Below, in pieces: positions 21,301-33,182 of a stretch of 64,000 nucleotides of DNA (within the stretch, counting starts at the first letter, position 1; every line of letters starts with the position of its first letter). The stretch is from Eimeria necatrix (taxonomy: Eukaryota; Apicomplexa; Conoidasida; Eucoccidiorida; Eimeriidae), in contig NW_013655303.1 of NCBI RefSeq assembly GCF_000499385.1, positions 1 to 64,000 on the forward strand, written 5' to 3'. Both the position numbers and the translations under genes were made by a program. Under the pieces are notes generated by a model. It was not told where the DNA came from, did no database searches, and worked only from the letters and a program-made list of their open reading frames with translations.

Positions 21301-23655
21301 TAGGGCTTAGGGTTTAGGGTTTAGCGTTTGGGTTCTGTCTGAGTTTTAGTGAGGAGGCCGCAACCTCGGCTGCGACTCCGGCTTTTGATTGCTCGGCGTG
21401 TTCTTTTTTCCGTTGATGACGAATTTTCTTTTTAGATTTAATCTTATTCTCTTGTTCATTTTGCTGCTTCTTCTCCAGATTACCGGGGTAGTTGTTGAAA
21501 ACACCTTCACTTCCCTCCGAGGTGCTCTGCACGATTTGCTGCCGTTTACAAAAAACGTGACTTGGATATTAAATGTGATACAGGTAAGTGCGCGAGGGTT
21601 TAGGATTTTGAGTTAAACCCTTAGGGTTTATGGTTTAGGGCTCGGGCTGTTTGTTCAAGTTGGTGCTGGCTCCGCTTGGTTATGCGGCGTTTCGAGTCAG
21701 GGGTTTAGGGTTTAGGGTTTAGGGTTTGGGATTTGCGCAGCGCATACAACTAGCGAGCATCGACAAAGTGCGTTCGCTGAAAGTCCCAATTTTGTTCGCT
21801 TCGGGAACTGATGATGAGTTGATTCCTCCTAGCCATTCTGAGAAGCTCTACGAGGTAAGGCAGTGGTAGAAATAGAAACAAGTAAAACTTTTAATAAAAG
21901 TAACTATAATAATAGTACTAATGGTGCATTTACAATGAAGTATTAGTGGAGTAGAAATGGTTAAAAAAATGTGCGATGAGCTGGTCCCTTTCCGCTCTTC
22001 AGATGAGCTCTAGATGATGCACTTAAGTCAAAGAACGTGAGAACATGATTAATAGCAGCAACACAATTGAATAAACAAAGAATATAATAATGATAATGAT
22101 AATAGCAAAAGTAACATTGCAGGCATGGTAAAGTGGTAATGAAGTAGCGCTGAGGGGGTATTATGAGTAGAAATCGTAGGAAAGATGGCATGGCTCTTTA
22201 GCGATATCCCACAAGTGCCACTAAAGGGGCCAAAGCGTAGGGACCTCCTCCTGAGGGCCTCCTTTTGGGGGGCCCCCCTCTAGGGGTCCCTCTAAAGGGG
22301 CCCCCTAGAGGGGCCCCCCTTTAGGGTCTGGGGTTCTTTCTGTGAAATTAAGTCAACTTGCAAACCGCCGCCAGACAAGGCTCTCCTTACTCAGCTTGGA
22401 AGGCAAAAAATAAATTCTTTATCCTGGCTGTCTGTTATTAAAGAGCAAATCTGTTTGTATGCATTTATACAATATTCAAACGCTTCCAAATCCACTAATA
22501 TACATGGATATATAGAACACTGTGTGGGTCAAATGTGCAAAAATAGACGTCTTATCTGTATATTCTCCGCCCAGTTTCGTAGATTTTTCGGTGTATGCAC
22601 GTTGTAGCTGTGCGGTTTTATTATACTTATGAATCTTTTGTTTCATTTTTAATCTAATTTTCATATTTCTGTCTCCTTTTTTGCCTGCAGGAGTGCGGGG
22701 CGAACACGAAATGGAGAGTTGAAATCCGGAAGGGCACCCACAACAACACTTACGGGGTTGGGGGCGAGAAGTACGCGGCTTTTATAAAGGAATTCATAGC
22801 AACAGCAACAAAGGCAACAGCAAGAGCAAAAGCTGCAGCACCAGCAGCGGCAAAAGAAGAGCAGCAGCAAGATCTCGAAGACGCAGGTCAGCTCTGTGGC
22901 AATAAAAGAAACCAGCAGCAAGCACGAGCCCTGCGCGGCGGGTGGCGCATGGACGCACTTCACCTTGGTGCTGCTGCTGTTGCTGCTGCTGCTGCTACTG
23001 CTGCTACTGCAGAAGCTCGTTGTTAGCAGCGATGGGTTTATGGATACTTGTGTATGCTTTTGTTTCGGTGTTTGCTATGACGCACTGTGGGCTGTACTTT
23101 GGAAATGTAGGTTTAGGGCTCATGGCGAATGCCAGTTTTTAGTCTTTATTTCTGTTGATAGTGATTCCCCTGAATGCAGGCACCTCCACAAAGGCGCTCG
23201 CGGGGTCAGAGCTTGCCGAAAGTAGCAGCAGCAGCAGCAGCACTCGCAGCAGCACCCCAGAAGCACCAGAAGCAGACACAAAAGCGGAGCCAGGGGGAGC
23301 GGAAACAGGAGCGGCTGCTTCAACATCAGGGACTGATGTGGCAGGAGCAGGTATACAAACAGCAGCAACAGGTGCAGCCCCAGCAACAGCAGCAGAAGCG
23401 CCGCAGATCGAGTCGCTGCTGCTGGCTGGGCTAATCTCAGGTCTGCTGCTGGTGTTGCTCAACCGCCGGATGCAGAAGCAGCGGAGCAGCAGCAGCAACA
23501 GCAGCAGCAGCAGAGCGAGCCAGTCAGCTTCCAATAATGCTATTAGTGATGACAGTCAGTGGGAAGAACAGTCAAGCAGTAGATACACCTCAAAAGGAAC
23601 AGACGAAGCTCTGGTGCTGCTGGAGCCAGCTGTGTCTGAGAGCAGCTTGTACTAA
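18303..23655 (+). CDS. ABHD13/Bem46-type serine hydrolase, copy 1, 10 exons
   Basis: Exons 18303-18381, 18757-18801, 19386-19448, 19609-19731, 20601-20679, 21110-21281, 21479-21583, 21741-21854, 22691-22886 and 23180-23655 give 483 aa. An N-terminal hydrophobic segment (residues 9-26) should anchor it. Family marks: HGNAS oxyanion region, VVDYRGFGNS, nucleophile elbow GHSLGG with Ser171, VVVENTFTSL, SGTDDELIPP with acid Asp247, and KGTHNNTYG with base His277. The triad and the ABHD13-like order predict an active membrane-bound hydrolase of unknown substrate. Unlike copy 2 at 47612-50364 it has a C-terminal extension: Ser/Ala-rich, then a second hydrophobic helix (IESLLLAGLISGLLLVLL) and a Ser-rich tail. 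Introns hold AGCT arrays, TTTAGGG repeats and AT-rich DNA. The shared exon lengths make the model secure. Confidence 0.88.
18500..19200. repeat. AGCT arrays in introns 1 and 2 of the hydrolase gene
   Basis: GCTAGCTA runs occur at about 18505-18545, 18690-18722 and 18955-19200, within introns of the ABHD-type gene. The matching introns of the second copy have none. Confidence 0.85.
19790..20250. repeat. AT-rich intronic tract with (AT)n
   Basis: A TATATATA run and many short TATATA blocks fill intron 4 of the hydrolase gene. Open frames here (for example from 19746) are intron sequence, because exons 4 and 5 flank them and match the second copy. Confidence 0.7.
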
Positions 23656-24859
23656 TTGTCGCAGCTGCCAATATTCCGTGGTGTGATTAAGGTAGTTCCT
23701 ATTATTTTTTTATTTCTTACTATCGCCACTACTACTAGTTTGTTGCTTCCCAGCAGCAAAAAGCTGTTGGGCGGCAGCTTTTTGCTGCTAAGGCTCTCGA
23801 GTGCTCTTTTTTGTTTCTTTTTTCCCTTTTTGCTTTGGACCCGGCGTGGCTAAGTGACCGACCGACGCTAAAGACTCACCGTTCACCCTTTTTTAAAAGT
23901 TTCCCTGTTTAGGATTTCAGATATTAATTCAGAATTTTTCGTCGCTTTAGTGTCAGCCTCAACTGCCGCTTCGGCGTTGCCCAGCTACCTACTTGTCCTG
24001 GCGGCGCCGCCTTAGAACTTTTTGTGAGTTACAATCAGCTCACATTGCTCCAAATCATATGCTATTAAGTTTGATTCCAATCAGAATATCTTTGCATAAT
24101 GGTTCCTTTGTGCTGAGGACCCTAGGAGACATTTTCTGCGTTTGTATGGCCGTACCCCGCAGCTGGGGTTCCTCTAGGTTCTTTTATTCTTTTGGCTTAG
24201 CAGCAGCTCCAGTTGGTGCAATTGAAATAAAAAGGTTTCATTCCATTTGCTGCATCCTCAGCTGGTCTTATTTGTGGTATTACTGATGAGCAGTAAAAGA
24301 AACAGCAACTAGAGCTCGGCCTCAGCAACCCTAAACCCTCTATAGAGTTTAGGTTGGGCCTGAGTTTTAGGGGTGAGCTAGGGTTTACGGGGTCTAGGTT
24401 TTAGAAGAAGCTACCCGCCGCAAGCATTCAAGTAAATGCCTTCAAAGAAATGAAATTTAAATGTATGCAAATGCAAAGCCGCAGAAACAACCTACGCATG
24501 TCGCTGCGTCCGTGCTGTCTTCTGTAAAGCAGATCCTCTGCTCATATTAATGTATCTATATGCAGTCATATTAATGTATCTATATGCAGAAAGGTAAATA
24601 TGCACTGAAGTCAATTCGTGTGCATATGAATATGTACACATATATGCGCTGTGTACAATCATATATACACTTGTTTCTGCATGCTCGTTTTAGATACATA
24701 GTGCCCATGCCCGCCCGCTATAGTAGTTCTACTGTTGTTTGCTCCACCTATATTTGTGTTTATTTATTCTCTTCTCGATTTTCATTTGTTCTCTTTTCAA
24801 TTTGCATTTGGTCTTTACATCTGCATCGTTTTCTTGCAAATGTTCTGTTGCTGCCACCA
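23656..24859. other. Convergent intergenic region
   Basis: Lies between the hydrolase stop and the stop of the minus-strand SPRY gene. It is T-rich, with a weak telomere-like remnant around 24328-24400. A 24-bp unit is exactly duplicated in tandem at 24542-24589. No gene is supported. Confidence 0.5.
24542..24589. repeat. Exact tandem duplication, 2 x 24 bp
   Basis: The unit TCATATTAATGTATCTATAT plus GCAG occurs twice in immediate succession with no mismatch. Confidence 0.9.
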
Positions 24860-27398
24860 TTACGGAATAAACGGCCGCTGCATGTAGCAAGCGCCCAGCG
24901 CCCCTTCAGACTCAGGGGGAGGGTACTTGAAATCTGGCCCTGCAGCAGCAGTAGCAGCAGCAGGTGAACTGGGGCTGTCGTAGCAGCAGCAACAACAGGC
25001 AGCACTGGGCAGCAGCAGCAGCAGCACAAAAGCCAGAAGCAGCTGCGTAAGTTCCAGCAGCAACACCATTAATAACAGGAGCAGCACGAGCAGCAATGCC
25101 TGTATCGACGCAAGCACCGGCGCTTGCAGCAGCAGCAGCAACAGCAGCAGCAACAGTAGCAAAAGCAGCAGCAGCAGCTTTACCTGGGTTAAATCTAAGC
25201 CTTGCCCCCATATATAAGGAAATGGCCGGGTGGTAGTCGCCCTCGCTCAGGCCAGAAAATGCCCGAGGCAGTCTGCACGCAGAGGCTAAAATGACTTTTG
25301 TTGTTAGTGCTAACAATTTATAAATAAGAATTTATATTTTAACACATTTTTAATATTTTCACTCACTTCTTGCCATTCAAGAAAAAGTCTATCCAAGAAA
25401 CTGCCGCTGAGCTCCTCCGGGGTTGCGGCGGGGTCTCCGGGCAGCAGAGGATGCCGGCTGCAGCAGCAGGCACAAACCCTAAGCCCCAAACCCTAAACCC
25501 TAGTGCTGAAGCTCTAAAACCCTACGGAGAGGCTGCGCAGTGGCTTTCGTGGCCTTGCTGGCCGCCGCCTGCTATATCAACGCCCACTGCTGCCGCCGGT
25601 AGTAATGCCCTGCCATTCCTGCTGCTGCTGCTGCTGCTACAGCTATTGCTGCTTTTAGCACAACTATTGCTGCAGCTGCTTCTGATGCTCGTACTGCTAA
25701 AGCGTAGTTGCTGCTGCTGCGGGCACTGTTGCTGCGGGCACTGTTGCCGTCGCTTCAGTAGTTTCTGCTGCTGCTGTTGCTGCTGGTGCTAATCCTGCTG
25801 TTGCTGCTGCTGCTGCTGCTGCTTGCCTAGTAAGAACTCGTAGAGTTTGCTGTCTTCGCGAGGGTCTGGCGGCCACTCGGCGGGCTCAGGAATGCAGATG
25901 CAGCAGCCTATTACGTCTCCTACTTCTGCAGCCGCAGGCAACTGAAAGGATATGAATAGATTATCGAAACAAATACAAATACCGCGCAAGAACAATAATT
26001 TTAAATACAAGAAGCACAAATGAGCGTAAAGAACTGGAATAAATGTAAATGCAATAATCATAAACAATTATAAATCCAAGAAACGCAGACAAGCGCAAGG
26101 AATGTACATTTGTAGGTGCAGCCGCATAGGCCGTCTGTGGCACGCCTGTGCTACGGAGCAGCAGCTTTTGCGTCTTTCTAAGGGTTTAGGGCTTAGGGTT
26201 TAGGGTTTGGGGTTGAAGCTAATATCTAGTATAGGTATTCATTAGCAGTAGCTGCCTTTTGGTCTGGCTATAGTGAACTCGCTGTGAGATTCATTCTACA
26301 GGTCCCAAGCCCAGGGTTTAGGGTTTGGGGTTTCTCACTGATATTTACGTCGCTCAAAAGCTGCTCCCTCCTGGCCTCATGCACAACAGAAACTTTGTCG
26401 AAGTCAGAAATGGCGTAAGAGAAAGAGTTGCTGCCGATGGGAAGGTCAAAGCGTTGGTACCGGCACGCCCAGCCGACTCTGCAGCGCAAACCCTAAACCC
26501 TAAACCCTAAACCCTAAACCTCCAAATTGGAGCGTGAAATCTTTTGTGCTGCCCCCTATCCTCCCTAGAATTCGCAAACCCTTCATAAACTCCTAGCCGT
26601 TCCCCTGAGGCTTGCGCGAGTTCGCCGGGGTTTCCTCAGGTAGGGCTTTACGGTTTAGGGTTTAGGGTTTAGGGTTTGGCTGCTGGCCTGAAGTAAGGGT
26701 GGACCCTGGGCTGCATGTCCGGGGGATAACCGGCAAAATGCAAAGTATCTGTTGTGGGGCTGAGGGCTTCAACCTCGAAGAAGTAGCAGCCGCTGCTGCA
26801 TGCATGCGTGGCGAAAACACTTGACCAGCCCTAACCCGGAACAGAAACACCTTTGGAATAAAAAATTAACTTAAAATGTTTATAAAAAATATATTTTACA
26901 TAAATATAGTGTGCAGTTAGCGAGCACCTGTATGGATATCGACCCACTTTAAATGTTCATGAACATGTACACTTCTATGATGAAACATGAATATTCCACC
27001 GATGTATGGTAAATACGAAGACAATATTGCATTGGACTTAATGCATAAATGCCTAATTATATGTTTTTTGATATTTATGTAGTACAAGCCTGTGCAGGAG
27101 CTGTGCATGCAGGCTACAGTCTCACTAAATGCAGTAAGCAGCAAAGCAACGGCAGCGATCAGCAGCGGCCGCAGCAGCAGCAGTAGCACCACCATCAGCA
27201 GCAGCAGCACAGCATCAGCAGCAAGGCACTCGTAGCGAAGCAGCAGCAACAGCAGCAAGGCATCAGCAACAATGCAGCAGCAGCAACGCAGCAGCAGCAG
27301 CAGCAGCACCTTGTGTCCTTCGCAAATTAGTCTGTCTTGGTCAAGTTTAATTCTTCTGTCGCGGTAGCGCTCAGACAGCACCACTGAAGGAAAGTCAT
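24860..27398 (-). CDS. ASH2-type SPRY-domain protein (COMPASS subunit-like), C-terminal 8 exons
   Basis: Minus exons 27398-27310, 26830-26731, 26476-26339, 26145-26108, 25941-25827, 25457-25367, 25272-25184 and 24939-24860 read through 246 aa. Segments align in order with the ASH2L SPRY domain as I recall it: RLICEGHKGWSSVFATHAC, CYFFEVEAL, VGWACRYQ, GSNSFSYAISDF, VGDVIGCCICIPEP, WIDFFLNGKK, DYHPAISLYM and PDFKYPP. ASH2 proteins bind RBBP5 and stimulate SET1/MLL-type histone H3K4 methyltransferases in the nucleus. The fourth intron from the 3' end is longer than average; the one at 25826-25458 appears to use a GC donor. The donor at 26730 (GTTATC) is weak but gives the best family alignment. 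The zinc-finger/winged-helix part of ASH2 is not found; N-terminal exons probably lie in the CAG-rich block at 27.6-28.7 kb. Confidence 0.75.
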
Positions 27399-27599
27399 CT
27401 GCGCATCACAGAACAACAACAGATTAATTAAACAATTAATTAATTACCAATTTGGATTATCAATTAATTAAAATATTAATTAATTTCCTGATTGATTAAT
27501 TGTTTATTAACCAGCTGGCCAATTGGTTGATCAATCACTTAATCCATTTACTGGCTAGTCAAGGAATCACTAACTGAGGTCACCGTGGCTGCTGCTGCT

Positions 27600-27620
27600 G
27601 ATGAGTGACACTAGCCTTAT

Positions 27621-27661
<41 letters not shown>

Positions 27662-27875
27662 AGCGAGTGGACCCTAACAACATTTGCTACTGCTGCCTCT
27701 ACTGCTGCTGCTGGTACCGCTACTGCTGCTGCTGCGAGTGATCCTGTTTCTGGTGCTCCTACTGCTGCTGCTGCTCCTAGTGATGCTCCTGCTACTGCTA
27801 CTACTCCTGCTGCTACTCCTGCTGCTGCTCCTGCTGCTACTTCTGCTGCTGCTCCTGCTGCTGCTCCTGCTGCTA

Positions 27876-27916
<41 letters not shown>

Positions 27917-28056
27917 ACCTCTGGCTAAAGACAGCGGGGGCAGCTTGGCCCTCCTGAGGGTTTCCTCCAACTGCGACCTTTCCTTCGCCCCGTGGGGCAC
28001 AATGCAGTGCGTCCCATGTCGGCCGTGCTGGTCGTGCGGGTGCAGCTCCCCAGACA

Positions 28057-28105
<49 letters not shown>

Positions 28106-28765
28106 GAGTGGCGGTGGTGGAGGTGGTGCTGCTGCTGCGGGCGATGGTGGTTTCGCTGCTGCGCCGGGTAATGGCTGTGCTGCTGGTAACGGTCGTGGTG
28201 CTGCTGCTGCTGCTGCTAGTAAGTATGATGGTGGTGCTGCTGCTGCCGCTCCTTTTGCTGCTGCGGCGATGAGGCTGCTGTGGCCGCTGCTTCTGCTTTT
28301 GCTGCTGCTGCTGCTGCTTCTGCGGAGGAGCACAAAGACGATAATGCGCTGGTCCTAATGCAGCCTCTGCCCGTGGCACTGCTGCTGCAGCGCTGGCAGC
28401 AGCTGCTGCCGATTCCGCAGCAGGAGTTGCTGCTGCTGTTCTTTTCGGTGCTTCACAGCTTTGCTTCGAAAGCAGCGCTCCCAGACCTGCTGCTGCTGCT
28501 GCTGTTCGAAAGAAGCAGCAAGGCGTTGTTGCTGCTCTTGCTGCTGTGGCACCAGTTTTTCCGTGCCCTTACTGCCACTGCTTTTACCGCTGCTGCTGGT
28601 GCTGCTGCTGCTTCGGTTTTAACAGACTCCCACGAGGCCCCGCTGCAATGGGAGTAGTTGTCATAATCGGGCACTCTTATTGTTGCTGCTGCATCTCTCT
28701 GCTGCTGCTGCTATTGCTGCTGCTGCTGTTATTGCTGCTACTACTGCTGCTGCTGCTGCTGTAGC
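27600..28765. other. CAG/CTG-rich block, probable coding of unresolved strand
   Basis: All six frames are partly open because of CAG runs. On the minus strand, 28085-27920 reads MSGELHPHDQHGRHGTHCIV then LEETLRRAKLPPLSLARG, flanked by Ala and Ser runs; this may be the N-terminal region of the SPRY gene. On the plus strand, 28325-28657 reads LVLMQPLPVALLLQRWQQLL and on to a stop, also protein-like. Both cannot be right. No splice-consistent link to the SPRY exons was found. Sequence 28770-29171 is AT-rich intergenic DNA with GGGGCCCC motifs and TTTAGGG. Confidence 0.4.
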
Positions 28766-29171
28766 ATCTTTGCTGGACTCGGCGTGAACAGTCAAGGACT
28801 CGACAAGACATTTCGGGAGCTGAGTCTGTCTCCCCATTCGCATTTGTCTCAAATAATTAAAAACAAAGATAAATTGAACATAATTAAATTTTCAAATAAC
28901 CCATTAATACGTACTTAGACCATAATTGCCTCCACCGCAGCAAGGCTTCATGGGGGCCCCCAGGGGGCCCCCCGTAGGCAGCAGCCAGCAGGGCCCCCTG
29001 CAGTGCAGCTCCGTAGCTGCTCTACGGGTAAAAATAGTTTTTTTTTGTTTAATTAAAAGTTGCATTTGAATTTATAGTGCTGCAGTTGCACTCCTAAGTG
29101 GCCTAGGGGCTTCTTCGCGGGCCCAGGCCTAGGGTTTAGGGTTTAGGGTCGAGGGTTTAGGGTTTGGCAAG

Positions 29172-29309
29172 ATGGAGGACTGGAGAGGCTACGCCGCAGA
29201 GGGACGGCCAGACTCATCGCCGTCTTCTCTACTTGATGGGGGGGCCTCTGATGTTGCTTCGTACACTCAGCGCTCTCAGGCTGCTGATTATCTCTACTTC
29301 TCCCAACAG

Positions 29310-29348
<39 letters not shown>

Positions 29349-29946
29349 GCGCAGCAGCCGATGTACGCCACGCAGCAGCCTCCCGGCTACCCCACTCCGC
29401 AAGGTGAGTCTGCGTTGCTGCTGCTGCTGCTCCACAGCACAGCCCCCAGCCTCTTCTTATGCCGGCTCATCTAGCTAGTCAGCTAGCTGCTTCTGCATCC
29501 AGCTAGCTGCTGCTACGACTCTGCTGCTGCTGCTACTGCTGCTGCTGCCCAGGGCAAGGGCTGCAGGACCCGCAGCAAACACTAGAGATGGCGGACTACA
29601 TGGAGAGGGAGCAGCAGCGCGAGCGGGAGATCGCCAGAAAGTACGTTTGAGTTTCTTTTTGCAATTTAAGTATTTATTTGCTTTATTATGTCAAAAATTT
29701 CACCTGTGGATGCCATTTTATTCAGATATTTCGAAAATTTTCGTCTTAATTTGCTGTCAAGGAGCTCGATGCATGATCTTCTGAGGTGTACAGCCACAGC
29801 GATCTTGCTCGCTCTTGTGCAAGGCTGCTGCCCTCCAGTTCAAGACAGTTGTTGTTTGATTATAAACGTGTTTATATTAGTTGAATTTAGAAGTGTCAAA
29901 TTCCTTTGGGAGCTGCTGTGTGGTTCTACCCACATGCATGCGCCTG

Positions 29947-29983
<37 letters not shown>

Positions 29984-32457
29984 TTGGGGTGTACAGACAA
30001 CAAACAGCCCTGCGGCGCGGGCTGCTCTCTGTCTCAGAGCTGGAGGACTGGATGAGTGAAGATTGTCCACAGCTGGATCGCCAAACTTTGATAAGGTTCC
30101 CTGCAGAGGTGGCTGAGACGCTGCGCCAGCGGCTGCACAATGCTGCTGCTGCTGCTGCTGCTGCTGCAGCAGAAGGCACTGAGCCTCCCGAGCCAGGAGC
30201 TGCAGCACTTGGACTCACAATCATACCGAGGCCTGACTACAACTTCAGAGCCTTCGACGTGAAAGTCAGCCCTCGTAGCCCACCTCCGTAGCTAGCTAGC
30301 CAGCTAGCTAGAGATAGTTAGCCGCCATTTAGGCGTTTAAGTGTTAGCTAGCCAATTAGGTAGCTTTCCGCGAGCCACTGGCGAGCTAGCTAGCCATATA
30401 GCTAACTAAGCAAGTAGTTTAGGGCTACAAACGATTAATGCTGTGTTACTTGGCTGCTTTCATATCTGTGTGCATGCATGTGCCTTGTGCTTGTTTTCCT
30501 TTTCCTGCTTTTTATTTCTTTTATATTTATTATTTGTTATTCATTATTTATTCTTTTGTCGGTTTTCACAGCTATCGGGATACCGCGGGCGCCTTCGCGG
30601 AATCTTGGTGGAGTTGCCAACGCTGATCGAAACGTATAAGTCTATTGACTCTGACATTTTATTTAAATCAGGTGATAGTCTTTCTTTTCATTTTATTTAG
30701 CATTTTTTTTTTCACTTTTGCGCAGTCTGAATTTCACGAGGAGTTGTTCTTGTCCTTTTCCGGTGTATTGGCGGCCACTAGCTTGTTCGCTGCATATTTA
30801 TCTTCAGAATATTTTAGTTTTGTTATTTGCATTTCATTTGCAACTCGCTTTGGTTTTTATGTGCTAAGTTATTTCTTTGTGGCTCAAAGGTGCGAACACT
30901 CTGGCAGTCTGCATGCAAGTGGCTGGCTTTTCTCTGTGGCTCTTTATGCGCACGTTATTGCAGCAGATGGCGAGCTGCTGATTCTACCAGGCTGCCGCAA
31001 ACCCTAAACCCTAAACCCTGAAATGGAGGTTTTCGTTGCTGTTCAGGCGACGTGTGCCAAATGCTGTACGTGTTTGACCCACAAGTGAACAACCTCGATC
31101 TAGCCAACCTCTGCGACAAGCAGCAGTGGGAGTGGCGCGCAGGGCTGACGCCTCCCACCCACCGCATTCGCAGCCGCAAATTCAAAAACATAGATCTTTT
31201 TGACAGAGAAGAGATTAGAGACGCAGAGCTGGAAGTGCTGCAGGCAAGGAACCAGTAGCAACGCTCTCCCCCGCTGCAGCAGCAACGACCGCTGCAGCGG
31301 CAGGTGTATGTCTGGTTAGCTGATGTCTGTAAGGCCCAAACTAGACCGTGCTTGCTGCCTCTGGGGACTTCTGTAGAATGGCTGCATGCCATTTGCTGTG
31401 CTCTTGTGGCTTTGTTTTTATTTAATGTTGTAGTTATTTCTGTTTCATTGTTTCTTGTTATTGTAAAATGCTGGTTCAGCTGTTGCATGGGCTGCGCCGC
31501 GACACGTACGAAATCGAAGTTCACACGGAACTGGAAATGTTGGAGGCCCGGAAGAAAGAGCAGGAACAGGAGCAGCAGCAGCAGCCACAGCAGCAGCCGC
31601 AGCAGGGGCAGCAGCAAGGGAAGCCCGGCACCTCCTCTGAGCCCACCCCGCGGGTAGAACGAGTGGTACTGACCACCGAAGACGTTACAGAGCTGCTCAA
31701 CTTGGTGGATGAAGATGACGAGTACCTCTCTGACGCCTCCGATATTTTGTTTTCGATTCAGTCGGACAGTGTTTCTGTGCCTGGCGCAGGTAATTTTTTT
31801 GGATTCCTTTGCTTGCTCTTCGCCTGGAGTTCTGTAGCTCAGTCCTAAGCCAGGAGAATACAGAGCAACAGAAGGAGCAAATAGTTCTTTTTCGGCTGTT
31901 GAGGCTGCATGCGCGCAGATGCAACAGGACGGCCTAGACGAGGGAAAGGGGGGGCCCCTGGGGGCCTTCCACGGTTATCGGCAGGGGGACCCGGGGGCCC
32001 CCAAGAAACCGATACATCTCAGACTGCCATTTTGACCCCTAGCTCTCAGATGCAGCTGGAGTTGACTCAGCAGCAGCAGCAGCAGATGTTGCTGGAGCAG
32101 CAACAGCAACAGTTGCTGCAAGGGATCCCAGAAGGCCTAGGCGTTCAACCTGACGTAAACGATGAGGAAGAGCGCGAGCGATTGAGACTTCGCAAGGAGC
32201 GTAGAAAGCAAAAGAAAGACAGGAAACGGGCAAGAAGAGAGCAGAAGCTGCAACAGCAGCAGCAGCAGCAGCAAACAGCCATGGGGCAAGGCCCACCAAC
32301 AGGATCTATAGAAGGCCAAGGGGTCCCTCCACAGCAAACCATGTTGCCACAGGAGGGCCCTCAGGGGCCCCCTGGAGAAGAAGCATCTGCAGTTGCCGGC
32401 AATGATGAGGCCGACTTTGATGCTCTGAGTTCACTAGGCAGTGCAGACGGCCACTGA
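29172..32457 (+). CDS. TAF7: TFIID subunit TAF7 (TAFII55), 7 exons
   Basis: Exons 29172-29403, 29553-29640, 29997-30264, 30572-30671, 31047-31243, 31480-31789 and 31919-32457 give 577 aa. Residues about 125-310 match the TAFII55 N-terminal domain: LIRFPAEVAETLRQRL, then LRGILVELPTLIETYKSID, DVCQMLYVFDP, WEWRAGLTPPTHRIRSRKF and an acidic helix before LRRDTYEIEV. TAF7 sits in TFIID with TAF1 and restrains its acetyltransferase activity in well-studied species. The N-terminus (77 aa) has a Gln run; the C-terminus is a charged coiled-coil (RLRLRKERRKQKKDRKRARR) with Gln runs. The ATG follows GGCAAG. The fifth intron (31244-31479) most simply uses a GC donor (CAG then GCAAGG); a GT alternative at 31235 would remove three residues. 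AGCT repeats lie in intron 3. Confidence 0.88.
30290..30420. repeat. AGCT-type repeats in TAF7 intron 3
   Basis: Degenerate GCTAGC units with interruptions; the last such array before the repeat-poor half begins. Confidence 0.75.
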
Positions 32458-33182
32458 AAAATGACAAAGTGGCCAGTTATGGAAGAAACTGGCATTTACA
32501 TACCATAGGCTTTTTTTTGGTGGCTGTTCATTTTATGTATTATGCGTATCTGTATATGCACTTTATACATGTCTGTCTCCTTGTGTTATTATTTCTGCAG
32601 TATACGTGCATTGTGTTTTCTTTGCATTTCGAAGCAGAGGAGGCAAGCGCTCCAGGTTTCACCTCTTTGTAGGACCAATTCTCTTTAATCTGTACTTGTA
32701 GGCGTTCAGTGACAATTTCACGCAAAAACGGCAAGTGTCGCTGCACGAGGCTGAAAGTCGGACCAGCTGCCTGCAAAGCCAGCTCTTGGTTCATATGTGC
32801 CCTACGTATTAGATATTAGAAATGAAGAGTTTTATGTTTGTAAAGATATAAATATTAAGATATATTTGCATTATCCCTGCTACATGGAGCCGGAATTTGG
32901 CATTTAAATCATAACGAAAAAACGAATTGGTATTTGTGGCCCGCTGCTTGGGGCCATGCTGTCATGTGGGCGTCTTGGCATCTTCGCCCTACACCCTCTA
33001 AAGAGTTGCAACCGATAAAGGCACAAACCCCACAGGGTTAGTGGGTTCCGTTATCTTAGTATTTGCAATCAAGCTTCCGTGCTCCTTGCAGATTCTGAAG
33101 AACACAAAGCAAACCACAATCAAGAAAGATAACCTGCTGTTTGGTGCTTCTGAGGCTCCATGGTCTGAATACGCTCCACATA
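32458..33182. other. Convergent intergenic region at the repeat-rich/repeat-poor boundary
   Basis: Lies between the TAF7 stop and the stop of the minus-strand giant gene. It has mixed composition without CAG or TTTAGGG repeats. No gene is supported. Confidence 0.5.

Noticed and set aside
25370..25792. 140-codon plus-strand frame with Leu/Cys runs
   Set aside because: It is antisense to the SPRY gene, whose minus exon 25457-25367 carries a conserved block.
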